Assembly (NCBI GenBank): GCA_039812705.1
Contig: JBDIBA010000005.1
Location: 1 to 62,232 of the forward strand
From: JBDIBA01 sp039812705
Lineage (GTDB): Bacteria; Actinomycetota; Acidimicrobiia; Acidimicrobiales; JBBSGY01
Length of the DNA: 62,232 nucleotides
Direction of reading: 5' to 3'
The position numbers and the translations under genes are program-made. The first letter of the stretch is position 1. Every line of letters begins with the position of its first letter. Under the pieces are notes generated by a model. That model was not told the DNA's origin and ran no database searches. It saw nothing but the letters and a program-made list of their open reading frames with translations. Positions 7,577-15,988 of this stretch are shown one piece after another.

Positions 7577-9004
7577 ATGGCACTCGAAGTGAACAATCAA
7601 GATTCCAGCTCAGCGCCGGTTGCCGGCCTTTTTGTTACGGAAGGGGCGGTGGAGGAAGTCGAACGGCGCGGTGTTGACCGCTCGGTCATTGACGCCGCAA
7701 CCTTTGAGGGCAAAGCGGGGCAAGTTTTCAGCACACGAGCGGGGGATTCTCAGCTCATCGCCATCGGCCTCGGCGCCCAAGGTGAGGTCACCGTGGACGC
7801 CGTCCGCCGGGCATCCGCCCAGTTCGTGCGGTCCGCTGGAGGGTTTTCGTCGGCGAATCTGAGTCTTGATGCGGCCGGTCTGGGCCTAGACGCCGATGCG
7901 GCGGCTCAAGGCGTAAGCGAAGGTTTGCTGCTTGGCTCCTACAAGTACACAGAGTTCAAGTCCGCACCAACGCCTCCAAAGTTGGAAACCGTTTCGGTCC
8001 CGGGTGCATCTGCAAAGGGTCTTGAAGACGGCAAGGTCATTGCCGAGGCCGTGTACATGGCTCGCGACTTGATCAACGGTCCACCTTCACATTCCACGCC
8101 GCGGCGCATTGCCCAGGTCGCCCAAGAGGTGGCGGACCGCCATGGTTTGGCCATTCGTGTTCTTGACGAGGGTGAGATTGAACGTGAAGGGCTCGGTGGC
8201 CTCCTCGGTGTTTCGAGGGGTTCAGATGAGCCACCTCGACTAATTGAGCTGACTTACGAGCCCGAAGGCGGGGCCGACAAAGCCATTGCACTTGTTGGTA
8301 AGGGCATCACGTTCGACTCCGGTGGTCTTTCACTGAAGCCCGCTGCGGGAATGATGACAATGAAGACGGATATGAGTGGAGCCGCTGCGGTCCTTGGCGC
8401 AATGAGCACCGTGACAACTGTCAAGCCCGCAGTGAAAGTCGTTGGCATCATCTGCGCAACCGAGAACCTTCCGGGCCCCAAGGCAACTAAGCCCGGCGAT
8501 GTTCTGAAGGCGCGCAATGGCAAGACAATGGAAGTGCTGAACACCGATGCCGAAGGACGCTTGGTGCTTGCCGATGGCTTGTCACTTGCTGTTGAAGCGG
8601 GCGTCGATGCGATTGTCGACGTTGCAACACTGACTGGTGCATGTGTTGTGGCACTCGGAAACGAGTTCGCTGGCTTGATGACGAACAACGATGAGTTTGG
8701 CCAGGTGGTGCGCAGCGCAGCCGATCGAGCAGGCGAGAACGTATGGCCACTTCCGTTGCCTAAGCAGTATCGCAAACACATTGATTCTGAAATTGCCGAC
8801 ATCAAGAACATCGGTGCCGCCGGAGGCGCTGCGGGCGCGCTGTCGGCTGGGCTTTTCTTGAAAGAGTTCGTTGGTGAAACACCGTGGGTTCACCTCGACA
8901 TTGCGGGGCCCGCGCGTTCTGAAAGCGATGACGCTTACATTGCCAAGGGCGGCACGGCATTCGGCACAAGAACGCTTGTTGAACTCGTTAGGAGATACTC
9001 ATGA
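7577..9004 (+). CDS. pepA: Leucyl aminopeptidase, M17 family
   Basis: This is a cytoplasmic two-metal aminopeptidase that removes N-terminal residues from peptides. The 475-residue product has the N-terminal macro-like domain and the C-terminal catalytic domain with GKGITFDSGGLSLKP (metal-binding and active-site Lys/Asp region) and the family signature NTDAEGRL, which carries the metal-binding Asp and Glu and the catalytic Arg. The length is slightly short for the family (about 480-500). The ATG at 7577 is preferred, since a -10 box sits 8 bases upstream. An in-frame GTG at 7565 would fall inside that box. The stop overlaps the start of the next gene (ATGA), so the secreted repeat protein is co-translated. 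Confidence 0.95.
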   Translation: MALEVNNQDSSSAPVAGLFVTEGAVEEVERRGVDRSVIDAATFEGKAGQVFSTRAGDSQLIAIGLGAQGEVTVDAVRRASAQFVRSAGGFSSANLSLDAAGLGLDADAAAQGVSEGLLLGSYKYTEFKSAPTPPKLETVSVPGASAKGLEDGKVIAEAVYMARDLINGPPSHSTPRRIAQVAQEVADRHGLAIRVLDEGEIEREGLGGLLGVSRGSDEPPRLIELTYEPEGGADKAIALVGKGITFDSGGLSLKPAAGMMTMKTDMSGAAAVLGAMSTVTTVKPAVKVVGIICATENLPGPKATKPGDVLKARNGKTMEVLNTDAEGRLVLADGLSLAVEAGVDAIVDVATLTGACVVALGNEFAGLMTNNDEFGQVVRSAADRAGENVWPLPLPKQYRKHIDSEIADIKNIGAAGGAAGALSAGLFLKEFVGETPWVHLDIAGPARSESDDAYIAKGGTAFGTRTLVELVRRYS

Positions 9005-9870
9005 GAAAGCTTTTTGTGAGCATTGCGGCAGCCGTTTCACTGCTTGTCGCTTCGTTCGTTAGTCCGGTCGGGTTTGCCCCCAGCGCGGCGAGTGCTGCGC
9101 CGCCTGCATACGGGTATTGGTTGCTTGCCGAAGACGGCGGCGTCTTTACATTCGGCAGCGCGGCGTTTTACGGCTCAACGGGCAACATGCGACTCAACGC
9201 TCCCGTTGTTGCAATGGCTGCCACAAAGTCCGGCAATGGTTACTGGCTACTTGCTCAAGATGGCGGCATCTTCAGCTTTGGTGACGCCGACTTCTTTGGC
9301 TCTTTGCCAGGCCTTGGGATCGAGCATGCACCCGCAACATCACTGACTCGTTCGCGTGATGGCAACGGCTATTACGTTTCGACCGCCGACGGTGGCGTCT
9401 ACACATTTGGTGACGCTCAGTTCTTTGGAGCGGCTTCGTCGTACGGTTCGCGCAATGTGCACTTCGGTCTTGCGTTGACATCGTCCGGCTTCGGTTACAC
9501 GCAGTCTTCAATGGATGGTGCGGTTTACAACTTCGGCGACGCCACCTACAAGGGTGGTGCAAATGCAGACAACACTCGATTCCCCGTGCTTGGAGTCGCG
9601 CGCGGCAAGAACAACGGCTACTACCAAGTAGCAGCCGATGGCGGCGTGTTCTCCTATGGCACTCCTTTCTATGGGAGCGCTGCGAATGACAGCGATTTCC
9701 CCGTGCTTGGTATGGCCACAACGATTGGCGCGGGCGGCTACTGGCTAGTCGCGCTTGATGGTGGTGTCTTTACCTACGGCGACGCGCCGTACCTTGGTTC
9801 GGTGCCTGAGCAAGTCAAGGTCGAGAACCTCAACGCTCCAGTCATTGGCATTACGCGCAGCAATCCGTAA
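9001..9870 (+). CDS. Secreted protein with six GYW-DGG-FGDA repeats
   Basis: The 289-residue product has a signal peptide (about 1-33) and then six repeats of roughly 41-45 residues. Each carries a GYW/GYY start, a DGG(V/I) turn, an F(T/S)FGDA strand and an FYGS end. This repeat type is common in secreted proteins of Acidimicrobiia and related actinobacteria and probably folds as a six-bladed beta-propeller or a comparable beta-repeat. No catalytic residues or membrane anchor can be seen, so it may be a free exoprotein or a wall-bound binding module. It overlaps pepA by 4 bases. A strong hairpin terminator follows. The function is unknown. Confidence 0.85.
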   Translation: MRKLFVSIAAAVSLLVASFVSPVGFAPSAASAAPPAYGYWLLAEDGGVFTFGSAAFYGSTGNMRLNAPVVAMAATKSGNGYWLLAQDGGIFSFGDADFFGSLPGLGIEHAPATSLTRSRDGNGYYVSTADGGVYTFGDAQFFGAASSYGSRNVHFGLALTSSGFGYTQSSMDGAVYNFGDATYKGGANADNTRFPVLGVARGKNNGYYQVAADGGVFSYGTPFYGSAANDSDFPVLGMATTIGAGGYWLVALDGGVFTYGDAPYLGSVPEQVKVENLNAPVIGITRSNP

Positions 9871-9902
9871 CACCAACAAGAAGTCAAACAAACAGAAGAA
9901 AA

Positions 9903-9934
9903 CAAGAAGGGCGACCGCAGGGTCGCCCTTCTTG
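9903..9934. terminator. Bidirectional intrinsic terminator
   Basis: A perfect 14-bp stem (CAAGAAGGGCGACC, 9903-9916, with its complement at 9921-9934) closes a GCAG loop between two convergent genes. A T-rich run follows on the minus strand and a weaker one on the plus strand, so it can end transcripts from both sides. Confidence 0.85.
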
Positions 9935-9985
9935 ATTGTTCAAAAACGTGTTTGTGTAAACCCGCTGTTTGCGGATTGGGGTTAG

Positions 9986-10417
9986 TTAAACGGCCTGCAG
10001 CTTCTTGAGAACGAATGAATGACGCTGCTGCAAACCGACGGGTAAACGTGCGAGTTGTCGGTTACCCAAGGACGGCACGCCCCTGCGAACAGCAAGGTGG
10101 CCCGACGGTGTCAAGCGCGCCATGTCGAAGCGGCACAGGCGGTAGAGGGTGCGCATGAACGGCGAGTGTCTGCCTCTTCCGGTGAGACCAAGTTGGGTAG
10201 CCAGTTCGTCGTAGTGCAGAACAAAGCCGGCGGGTGAGGCTTCAAGTTCGGCGCTTAGGTATCGCAGCAAGATGGTCGTGGACGGGCCGAGCACACCCAA
10301 CCAGAACTGCTCTACATATGGCGAGCGTGCGTCGTGGCTGACTCCATCAGGCTCCTCGAAAACCCAGGGGACCACGAGGACTCGGTCTTGCGGAAATGGC
10401 GGGTGAGAGTGAGACAT
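9986..10417 (-). CDS. Conserved actinobacterial protein of unknown function
   Basis: The 143-residue product has no signal peptide or membrane segment. The core (SPYVEQFWLGVLGPSTT, then an LHYDELATQLGL helix pair) matches a small protein I know as widespread in Actinobacteria and usually annotated as hypothetical. The helix-turn-helix-like stretch with the basic segment after it (GRGRHSPFMRTLYRL) suggests a winged-helix fold, but no DNA binding is shown. The ATG at 10417 is chosen over the one at 10441 because AGGAG lies 5 bases upstream of it. It is convergent with the repeat-protein gene. Its own upstream region holds two inverted repeats (10476-10493 and 10501-10515). Confidence 0.75.
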   Translation of the reverse strand: MSHSHPPFPQDRVLVVPWVFEEPDGVSHDARSPYVEQFWLGVLGPSTTILLRYLSAELEASPAGFVLHYDELATQLGLTGRGRHSPFMRTLYRLCRFDMARLTPSGHLAVRRGVPSLGNRQLARLPVGLQQRHSFVLKKLQAV

Positions 10418-10475
10418 TGACGCTCCTGACTGCTGAGACATCGCCCGAAAAGGCTGGACTTGCTAATGGCACGTC

Positions 10476-10515
10476 AATGTATTTCATTACATTTCAGTAA
10501 TTCCAATTGTTGGAA
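10476..10515. promoter_or_regulatory. Two adjacent inverted repeats, AT-rich regulatory region
   Basis: AATGTA-TTTCAT-TACATT (10476-10493) and TTCCAA-TTG-TTGGAA (10501-10515) lie side by side upstream of the minus-strand gene that starts at 10417. The stretch is markedly more AT-rich than its surroundings. They probably mark a promoter with operator sites. The exact -10 box is not clear. Confidence 0.4.
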
Positions 10516-10546
10516 CGTCTGTCCTTAGCCAACCAGGACACAGGTC

Positions 10547-11785
10547 TTAGAGGGAGCCGAATTCCTCCGGCTTGGTCCAATCCTCATCCAGATACGCCCG
10601 TTCTGGCTCGTTGGCGACCCGGTATGACCGGGACTTGAGATCGCGGGCTAGGTCGCCGTCGAGCGCTACGTCGATGATCGTGTTCGCAAGAAGCGTTACG
10701 CCGTCGGTAATCACCTTGTTGGCGGCTGCACCGCGTGCTGCTTGCGCGAAGGCTGGTTCGTGAATGTTTGCCCCGCCTGCGTCTAGGTGAATCAGGGGAT
10801 GAATGGTTGGCATTGCGTAAGAGACGTTGCCCATGTCGGTTGAAGCCACGGGGTCGGTGTCTTGCACGTGCAAACTGTTGCGACCGATGTTGTTTGCGTT
10901 CGCGCGCCACAGATCTGCCATGGCTTCGTGAGTGCGAAGGTCTGTGAACGACGGGCCGGTTTTCGTGATCTTCACGCGCGTGCCTGTCATTGTTGCGGCA
11001 CCGCGAAACACGTTGCGGACTTTGTCTTCCAAGACCGCAAGGCGTTCGGCACTTGCTGCGCGAACAAAGAAACGTCCGGCGCTGTGTTCGGGAACAATGT
11101 TTGGAGCATCGCCACCGTCAACAACAATGCCGTGCACCCTGTCGGTGGCGTGAAAGTGTTCGCGCAGGTATGCAATGCCGGTTTGTGCAAGTGCCAACGC
11201 AGCCGATGCACTGATGCCGGCTTCGGGGCGGGCCGCGGCGTGTGCAGCAACGCCGTAGTAGTCACAGCGAAGCACAGCAACTGCAAGCGTTCTCATTGCG
11301 TCGCGCTCAACAGCGGCGGGGTGCACCATGACTGCAGCATTGGCGCCATCGAAGACGCCTTCTTGCAGCAACAGAATCTTGCCGCCGCCACCTTCTTCGG
11401 CAGGGGTGCCAATAACGGAGACTTTCAAGTCAAGGTCGGCACAGATTGGTTGCAGCGAACGCGCAGCGCCTAGTGCGGCAGCTGCAATGAGGTTGTGTCC
11501 ACAAGCGTGACCGATGCCCGGCAGTGCGTCGTATTCCGCACAGATGACAATGTGCAAAGAGCCGTTACCGGTGGTTGCGCGAAAAGCGGTCGACAGCCCA
11601 CCGACACCTTCGTCAACGTTGAAATCAAACTGTCGAAGCTGCGCGACAAGTGCGCTGCTGGCTTGAGTTTCTTGAAAGCCCACCTCGGGATTGCCGTGAA
11701 TGAACTCACTCAGGCCGATGATGGATTTCACGTCGGCGTCAAGCGCGTCTTGCGCGCGAGCCTTCAGTTCATTTGCGGGGCTCAA
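10547..11785 (-). CDS. M20 family amidohydrolase (peptidase M20D type)
   Basis: This is a metal-dependent hydrolase of N-acyl amino acids or small amides. The 412 residues carry HGNPEVGFQE near the N-terminus, the metal-binding AEYDALPGIGHACGHN (Asp, His and Cys of the M20D type), TPAEEGGGGK with the catalytic Glu pair, and later the dimerisation lid. Family members include hippurate hydrolase, IAA-amino acid hydrolase and p-aminobenzoyl-glutamate hydrolase; the substrate here cannot be told. The start is a TTG at 11785 that overlaps the stop of the carboxylase gene, which implies coupled translation. An operon with a biotin carboxylase hints at amino-acid or acyl catabolism (inference). Confidence 0.88.
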   Translation of the reverse strand: MSPANELKARAQDALDADVKSIIGLSEFIHGNPEVGFQETQASSALVAQLRQFDFNVDEGVGGLSTAFRATTGNGSLHIVICAEYDALPGIGHACGHNLIAAAALGAARSLQPICADLDLKVSVIGTPAEEGGGGKILLLQEGVFDGANAAVMVHPAAVERDAMRTLAVAVLRCDYYGVAAHAAARPEAGISASAALALAQTGIAYLREHFHATDRVHGIVVDGGDAPNIVPEHSAGRFFVRAASAERLAVLEDKVRNVFRGAATMTGTRVKITKTGPSFTDLRTHEAMADLWRANANNIGRNSLHVQDTDPVASTDMGNVSYAMPTIHPLIHLDAGGANIHEPAFAQAARGAAANKVITDGVTLLANTIIDVALDGDLARDLKSRSYRVANEPERAYLDEDWTKPEEFGSL

Positions 11786-13542
11786 GAGACCACGCAGATC
11801 TGATCGCCAGGGGAGACCGCCCCGCCTTCTTTGACCTTGAGTTCCTTTACGGTGCCGTCAGCTGGGGCATTGACGTTGTTCTCCATCTTCATGGCTTCGA
11901 TAACGCAAAGGGTCTGACCGGCTTTCACCTTGTCGCCTTCGGAAACCGCAACACGCAGAACCGTTCCTTGCATTGGTGCATTTACCGCACCGGTCGTTCC
12001 GCCTTGTTTTGGCGCAGGGGCGCCGGGCTTGCGTTGCGCCTTCTTAAGGAGCGCTTCGGCGCGCGCGGCAATGGATGGTGCGGATTCCGGAACGAAAAGT
12101 TTGACGTTGAACTTGCGTCCATCAATTTCCGCCTCAACAACACGCTCAACCTTGTGCTCTGCGTCAACCGACGGATCAGGAGTGAACGGTTCGATGTGTG
12201 ACAAATCAAGATTGCGTTCTACCCATGTTGTTGCGTGGGTAGAACGTTTGAAGTCGTGATGGCCAAGGATGAGACGGTGTGCAGGAATGGTTGTTGCTAC
12301 GCCTTCAATCTTGGTTTCGCTGAGCGCGCGAAGTGCGCGACGTCGCGCGGTTTCACGGTCCTTGCCCCACACGATCAACTTGGCGACCAAGTTGTCATAG
12401 AACTGGCTGACCGCATCGCCGGTGTCGTAGCCGGCATCTGTGCGCACGCCAAAGCCGTCTGAACGGTTGAACTCTGTGATGGTGCCAGGACTGGGCCGAA
12501 ACGTGCCGGCAGCGGGGTCTTCTGCATTGAGGCGAAGCTCAATTGCGTGACCGTCGCGCGCAATCTCGTGTTGTTTGAGCGGAAGCTCTTCGCCGGATGC
12601 GACTCGAAGTTGCCACTCGACCAAATCGAGACCGGTTACGAGTTCGGTAACGGGGTGTTCGACTTGCAGACGGGTATTCATCTCCAAGAAGTAGAACTCG
12701 CCGTCTTGGTAAAGGAACTCGACGGTTCCAGCACCGACGTAGCTGCACGCTTCGGCAACGCGTACTGCTGCGTCGCCCATCTTGACGCGAACGTCTTCGG
12801 GCAACTCTGGCGCGGGTGCCTCTTCGATCAGCTTTTGGTGGCGACGCTGAACCGAACAGTCGCGCTCGCCAATCCAAACGTGATTGCCGAAGGTGTCGCT
12901 GAAGACCTGCATTTCAACGTGCCGCGGCCAGGTCAAGTAACGCTCTAGGTAAGCCTCGCTGCGGCCGAAATACGCTTGGGCTTCGCGACGTGCGCTTTCA
13001 AGTGCGTCCGATGCCTCGTCGGCCGAGTGCACGACTTTCATTCCGCGCCCGCCGCCTCCGTATGCGGCCTTGATTGCAACCGGCCAGCCGTGCTGGTTGC
13101 CAAACGTCTTGATCTCGTTTGCAGACTTGATGTCGCCTGTGGTTCCTGGCACGCCGTGGACTCCGGCGGCCGCTGCGGCAGCGCGCGCGGAAACCTTGTC
13201 GCCCATTACCTCGATTGCTTCTGCTGGAGGTCCAACGAAAACCGCACCGGCGGCTGTGACCGCGCGAGCAAAGTCGGCGTTCTCGCTGAGGAATCCATAG
13301 CCAGGGTGAACAGAGTCGGCTCCACTGCGCTCGATCACGTCGATGATGGCGTCGACATTGAGGTAGCTCTCAGCGGCGGTCTGGCCCCCGAGGGCATATG
13401 CCTCGTCTGCAATTCGCACGTGCATGGCGTTGCGGTCCAGCTCGGAATACACCGCGACCGTCTCGATGCCGAGTTCGCGACAGGTGCGAATGACTCGAAC
13501 GGCAATCTCTCCGCGGTTTGCAATTAGGACTTTTGAAAGCAT
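11782..13542 (-). CDS. accA3: Acyl-CoA carboxylase alpha chain (biotin carboxylase-BCCP)
   Basis: This subunit carboxylates its own biotin with ATP and bicarbonate, for an acetyl- or propionyl-CoA carboxylase. The 586-residue product has the biotin carboxylase N-domain (KVLIANRGEIAVRVIR), an ATP-grasp domain with GGGGRGMK, the C-domain, a linker, and a C-terminal biotinyl domain with EAMKMEN, where Lys552 is the biotinylation site. The length agrees with the actinobacterial two-domain alpha chain. The ATG at 13542 is chosen over a TTG at 13548. No carboxyltransferase beta subunit is in the window. The biotin ligase gene lies divergently 80 bases away. The symbol follows actinobacterial usage and the exact paralogue is uncertain. 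Confidence 0.9.
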   Translation of the reverse strand: MLSKVLIANRGEIAVRVIRTCRELGIETVAVYSELDRNAMHVRIADEAYALGGQTAAESYLNVDAIIDVIERSGADSVHPGYGFLSENADFARAVTAAGAVFVGPPAEAIEVMGDKVSARAAAAAAGVHGVPGTTGDIKSANEIKTFGNQHGWPVAIKAAYGGGGRGMKVVHSADEASDALESARREAQAYFGRSEAYLERYLTWPRHVEMQVFSDTFGNHVWIGERDCSVQRRHQKLIEEAPAPELPEDVRVKMGDAAVRVAEACSYVGAGTVEFLYQDGEFYFLEMNTRLQVEHPVTELVTGLDLVEWQLRVASGEELPLKQHEIARDGHAIELRLNAEDPAAGTFRPSPGTITEFNRSDGFGVRTDAGYDTGDAVSQFYDNLVAKLIVWGKDRETARRRALRALSETKIEGVATTIPAHRLILGHHDFKRSTHATTWVERNLDLSHIEPFTPDPSVDAEHKVERVVEAEIDGRKFNVKLFVPESAPSIAARAEALLKKAQRKPGAPAPKQGGTTGAVNAPMQGTVLRVAVSEGDKVKAGQTLCVIEAMKMENNVNAPADGTVKELKVKEGGAVSPGDQICVVS

Positions 13543-13609
13543 GATCAATCCAAAAAATCAGTCAACACGCCAGGTAGTTGGCGCTACTGGGTTAGCCAGA
13601 GCTGCGGCC

Positions 13610-13615
13610 TATCCT
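13610..13615 (+). promoter_or_regulatory. -10 box (TATCCT) of leaderless birA
   Basis: TATCCT ends 7 bases before the GTG at 13623, the spacing expected if the transcript starts at the start codon. Confidence 0.5.
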
Positions 13616-13622
13616 TCCAGAC

Positions 13623-14522
13623 GTGGGCGCGCCAAACAGCGAAATTGAAGTTTCGAAGAACACCATTTCGCAGCCGGCTGCAGGTCGAGACATTTCTTAC
13701 GCCGACCTCGATCAATTGATCGCGTCCGGGCTGCCATCGGTTGGCGGATTCCGGGTTGCTCGGGTCGACTCCATTGATTCGACCAACTCCTACTTATCGT
13801 CCGCAGCGGGTCGCGGCGAGGCGAGCGGTCTGGTGGTCTGCGCCCGTCATCAAAGCGCGGGCCGCGGACGCCGCGACCGAAAGTGGAACGACGATGCCGG
13901 CGAGTCTTTGCTTTTTTCCGTGCTCTTTCGGGCTGAGATCGGGGAGGGTTCGGTCGACGGGTCTGATTCCCCGGCTCGCTATGGCCAGCTGGTTGGGCTT
14001 GCCGTGGCGCTTGCTGGTCGCCAGCTTGGTGCGCCGATCGACCTCAAATGGCCCAATGATCTGATGGTTGGTTCGCGCAAGCTGGCAGGTGTTCTAGGCG
14101 AAACCTCAATCACAGGTTCACAGATTGCCGTGGTTGTCGGTTGTGGCATCAACCTCAACTGGAACCTTGCACCGCAAACAGGCTCCGATGGCACGGGCTC
14201 GAACTCGGCGGGCTCGAATCCGATTTGTCTGTCGGAGGCTTGTGGCAGCCACGTCGACCGAGTCGCATTTTTAGATGAAGTTCTGACAACTCTTGGCGAA
14301 CTGCAAGCGACGCCCGCGAAAGCCGCTGAGATGTATCGCCAGCTGTGCGCAACCATCGGCAAGTCTGTGCGCGTCGAGCTTGAAGGCAACAGCCTGGTTG
14401 GCGTGGTGCAAGACGTGCGCGACGATGGCGCACTGCTGTTGGACGTAAACGGTTGTGCGCATGTGCTCACTCAGGGCGAAGTTGTGCACCTGCGCACCGA
14501 AGTCGACTCGCAGCCGCGTTGA
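13623..14522 (+). CDS. birA: Biotin--[acetyl-CoA-carboxylase] ligase
   Basis: The enzyme activates biotin to biotinyl-AMP and transfers it to the carrier lysine of carboxylases such as the one divergent to it. The 299 residues include DSTN (52-55), the biotin/ATP loop GRGRRDRKW (80-88) and KWPNDL (about 140) with the catalytic Lys, followed by the C-terminal SH3-like domain. There is no N-terminal helix-turn-helix, so this is a monofunctional class I ligase and not a repressor. The start is the GTG at 13623, placed 7 bases after a -10 box. A serine/glycine-rich insertion near residues 180-200 is longer than usual. Confidence 0.93.
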   Translation: MGAPNSEIEVSKNTISQPAAGRDISYADLDQLIASGLPSVGGFRVARVDSIDSTNSYLSSAAGRGEASGLVVCARHQSAGRGRRDRKWNDDAGESLLFSVLFRAEIGEGSVDGSDSPARYGQLVGLAVALAGRQLGAPIDLKWPNDLMVGSRKLAGVLGETSITGSQIAVVVGCGINLNWNLAPQTGSDGTGSNSAGSNPICLSEACGSHVDRVAFLDEVLTTLGELQATPAKAAEMYRQLCATIGKSVRVELEGNSLVGVVQDVRDDGALLLDVNGCAHVLTQGEVVHLRTEVDSQPR

Positions 14523-14562
14523 CCGCCGGGCAAATCAGCCCACTGCTAGCGTCAACTCCGGA

Positions 14563-15969
14563 ATGTCTTACTCACCGCGTGACTACGTCTCTTACAAACG
14601 CACTGGGCGCAGCCTCGGTCGCAAGATCCTCATTGGTTTCAACATTGTCTTGGCATCGGCTCTCGTTGTGCTTCTTGGGCTTGCTGGCTATGTCGTCTAT
14701 GCGCAAGGTCGCGTGCCCAAGCTCAGTCTCGATGCGCTTCGCGATGGTGGTTCGACCACGGCAATGAACGTCTTGTTGGTGGGTTCTGACAGCCGTGCGG
14801 ACCTTGCAGAAGACGAGGCCAGCAAGTTCGGTACGACCGATGATGCAGCAGGTCAACGCGCTGACACTGTGATGATCCTTCACGTCGACTCGAAAAAGAC
14901 CAAGGCGTCTGTGCTGTCAATTCCGCGAGACACCTGGGTTACCAACAGTTCAACGGGCAGGAAGTCAAAGATTAATGACGCTTTCCAAGAAGGCCCTAAC
15001 TCTTTGATCTCAACCATTCAGAACAACTTCACCATTCCCATTGACCACTATGCGCAAGTTGACTTCGATGGCTTCAAGGGAGTCGTTGACGCGGTCGGCG
15101 GGGTAGAGGTTCCGTTTGATGCGCCCGCACGCGACCGCAAGTCTGGTCTGAACATCACCCAGACGGGTTGTGTGAAATTGAACGGCGATCAGGCGCTTGC
15201 TTTTGCCCGCAGCCGTTTTTACGAGACGAAGCTGAACGGTCGCTGGGTGAGCGACCCGCGCAGTGACTTGAGCCGCATTGACCGCCAACAAGATTTCATT
15301 CGCCGCGTTCTGCGTAAGGCGGTTTCCAGTTCGAGCAACCCGCTTACGCTTAACGCCATTGTCAACAACGGTGTGAAGAACGTGAAGATCGACGAGGGGT
15401 TTGGAGCGACGGACATCATTCGCATTGCTCGCCGCTTTCGTTCCCTTGACTCCAACACCGTTGAAATGATGACCCTGCCGACAACACCTTCTGTGATTGG
15501 TGGGGCTGATGTGTTGCTTCCCGACAAGGAAGAAGTAAGCACTGTTGTCGATCGTTTCTTGAACGGACCTCAGGAAACCAAGACCGCAACAAGCATTCCG
15601 CCAAGCTCAATCAGCATGCGCGTCTTGAATGGGTCCGGCGTAGATGGTCAAGCATCAGAGGCTGCGGGTGCGTTTCGCGACGCCGGTTTTGTTGTGACGG
15701 GAACCGGAGACGGGATCAAGCGCAACGCAAGCGTTGTGCAGTACGCACCGGGCAGCAAAGACAAAGCCGAAGCCATCGCGCGTTACATCGGCGGTTCCGT
15801 TACGACCGTCGAAGACAAGTCGGTGCGCGGCGTTGACGCAATTGTGATTACAGGAAGCTCCTTTAGCGGTGTGGTTGACCCGAGCGCTCCCACAACAACC
15901 ACCGCAGCGCCGCAAGAATCAACCACGACGACTACGGCCTCACCATTCGTTCCATCTGGAACCTGTTGA
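14563..15969 (+). CDS. LytR-CpsA-Psr (LCP) family cell-wall polymer ligase
   Basis: LCP enzymes transfer lipid-linked glycans to peptidoglycan on the outer face of the membrane. The 468-residue product has a short cytoplasmic N-terminus, one membrane segment (about 22-46), the LCP domain (about 70-260; GSDSR, ADTVMILHVD, SIPRDTWV, and the later RFYETKL and DLSRIDRQQDF segments with the conserved Asp and Arg residues), a LytR_C domain (about 340-430, MRVLNGSGVDGQA) and a Thr/Pro-rich tail. The start at 14563 lies 10 bases after a TAGCGT box (14547-14552). It opens the polysaccharide region, which agrees with a role in attaching the product made by the genes that follow. Confidence 0.92.
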   Translation: MSYSPRDYVSYKRTGRSLGRKILIGFNIVLASALVVLLGLAGYVVYAQGRVPKLSLDALRDGGSTTAMNVLLVGSDSRADLAEDEASKFGTTDDAAGQRADTVMILHVDSKKTKASVLSIPRDTWVTNSSTGRKSKINDAFQEGPNSLISTIQNNFTIPIDHYAQVDFDGFKGVVDAVGGVEVPFDAPARDRKSGLNITQTGCVKLNGDQALAFARSRFYETKLNGRWVSDPRSDLSRIDRQQDFIRRVLRKAVSSSSNPLTLNAIVNNGVKNVKIDEGFGATDIIRIARRFRSLDSNTVEMMTLPTTPSVIGGADVLLPDKEEVSTVVDRFLNGPQETKTATSIPPSSISMRVLNGSGVDGQASEAAGAFRDAGFVVTGTGDGIKRNASVVQYAPGSKDKAEAIARYIGGSVTTVEDKSVRGVDAIVITGSSFSGVVDPSAPTTTTAAPQESTTTTTASPFVPSGTC

Positions 15970-15988
15970 CAGAACGGAAGTTAAAACG

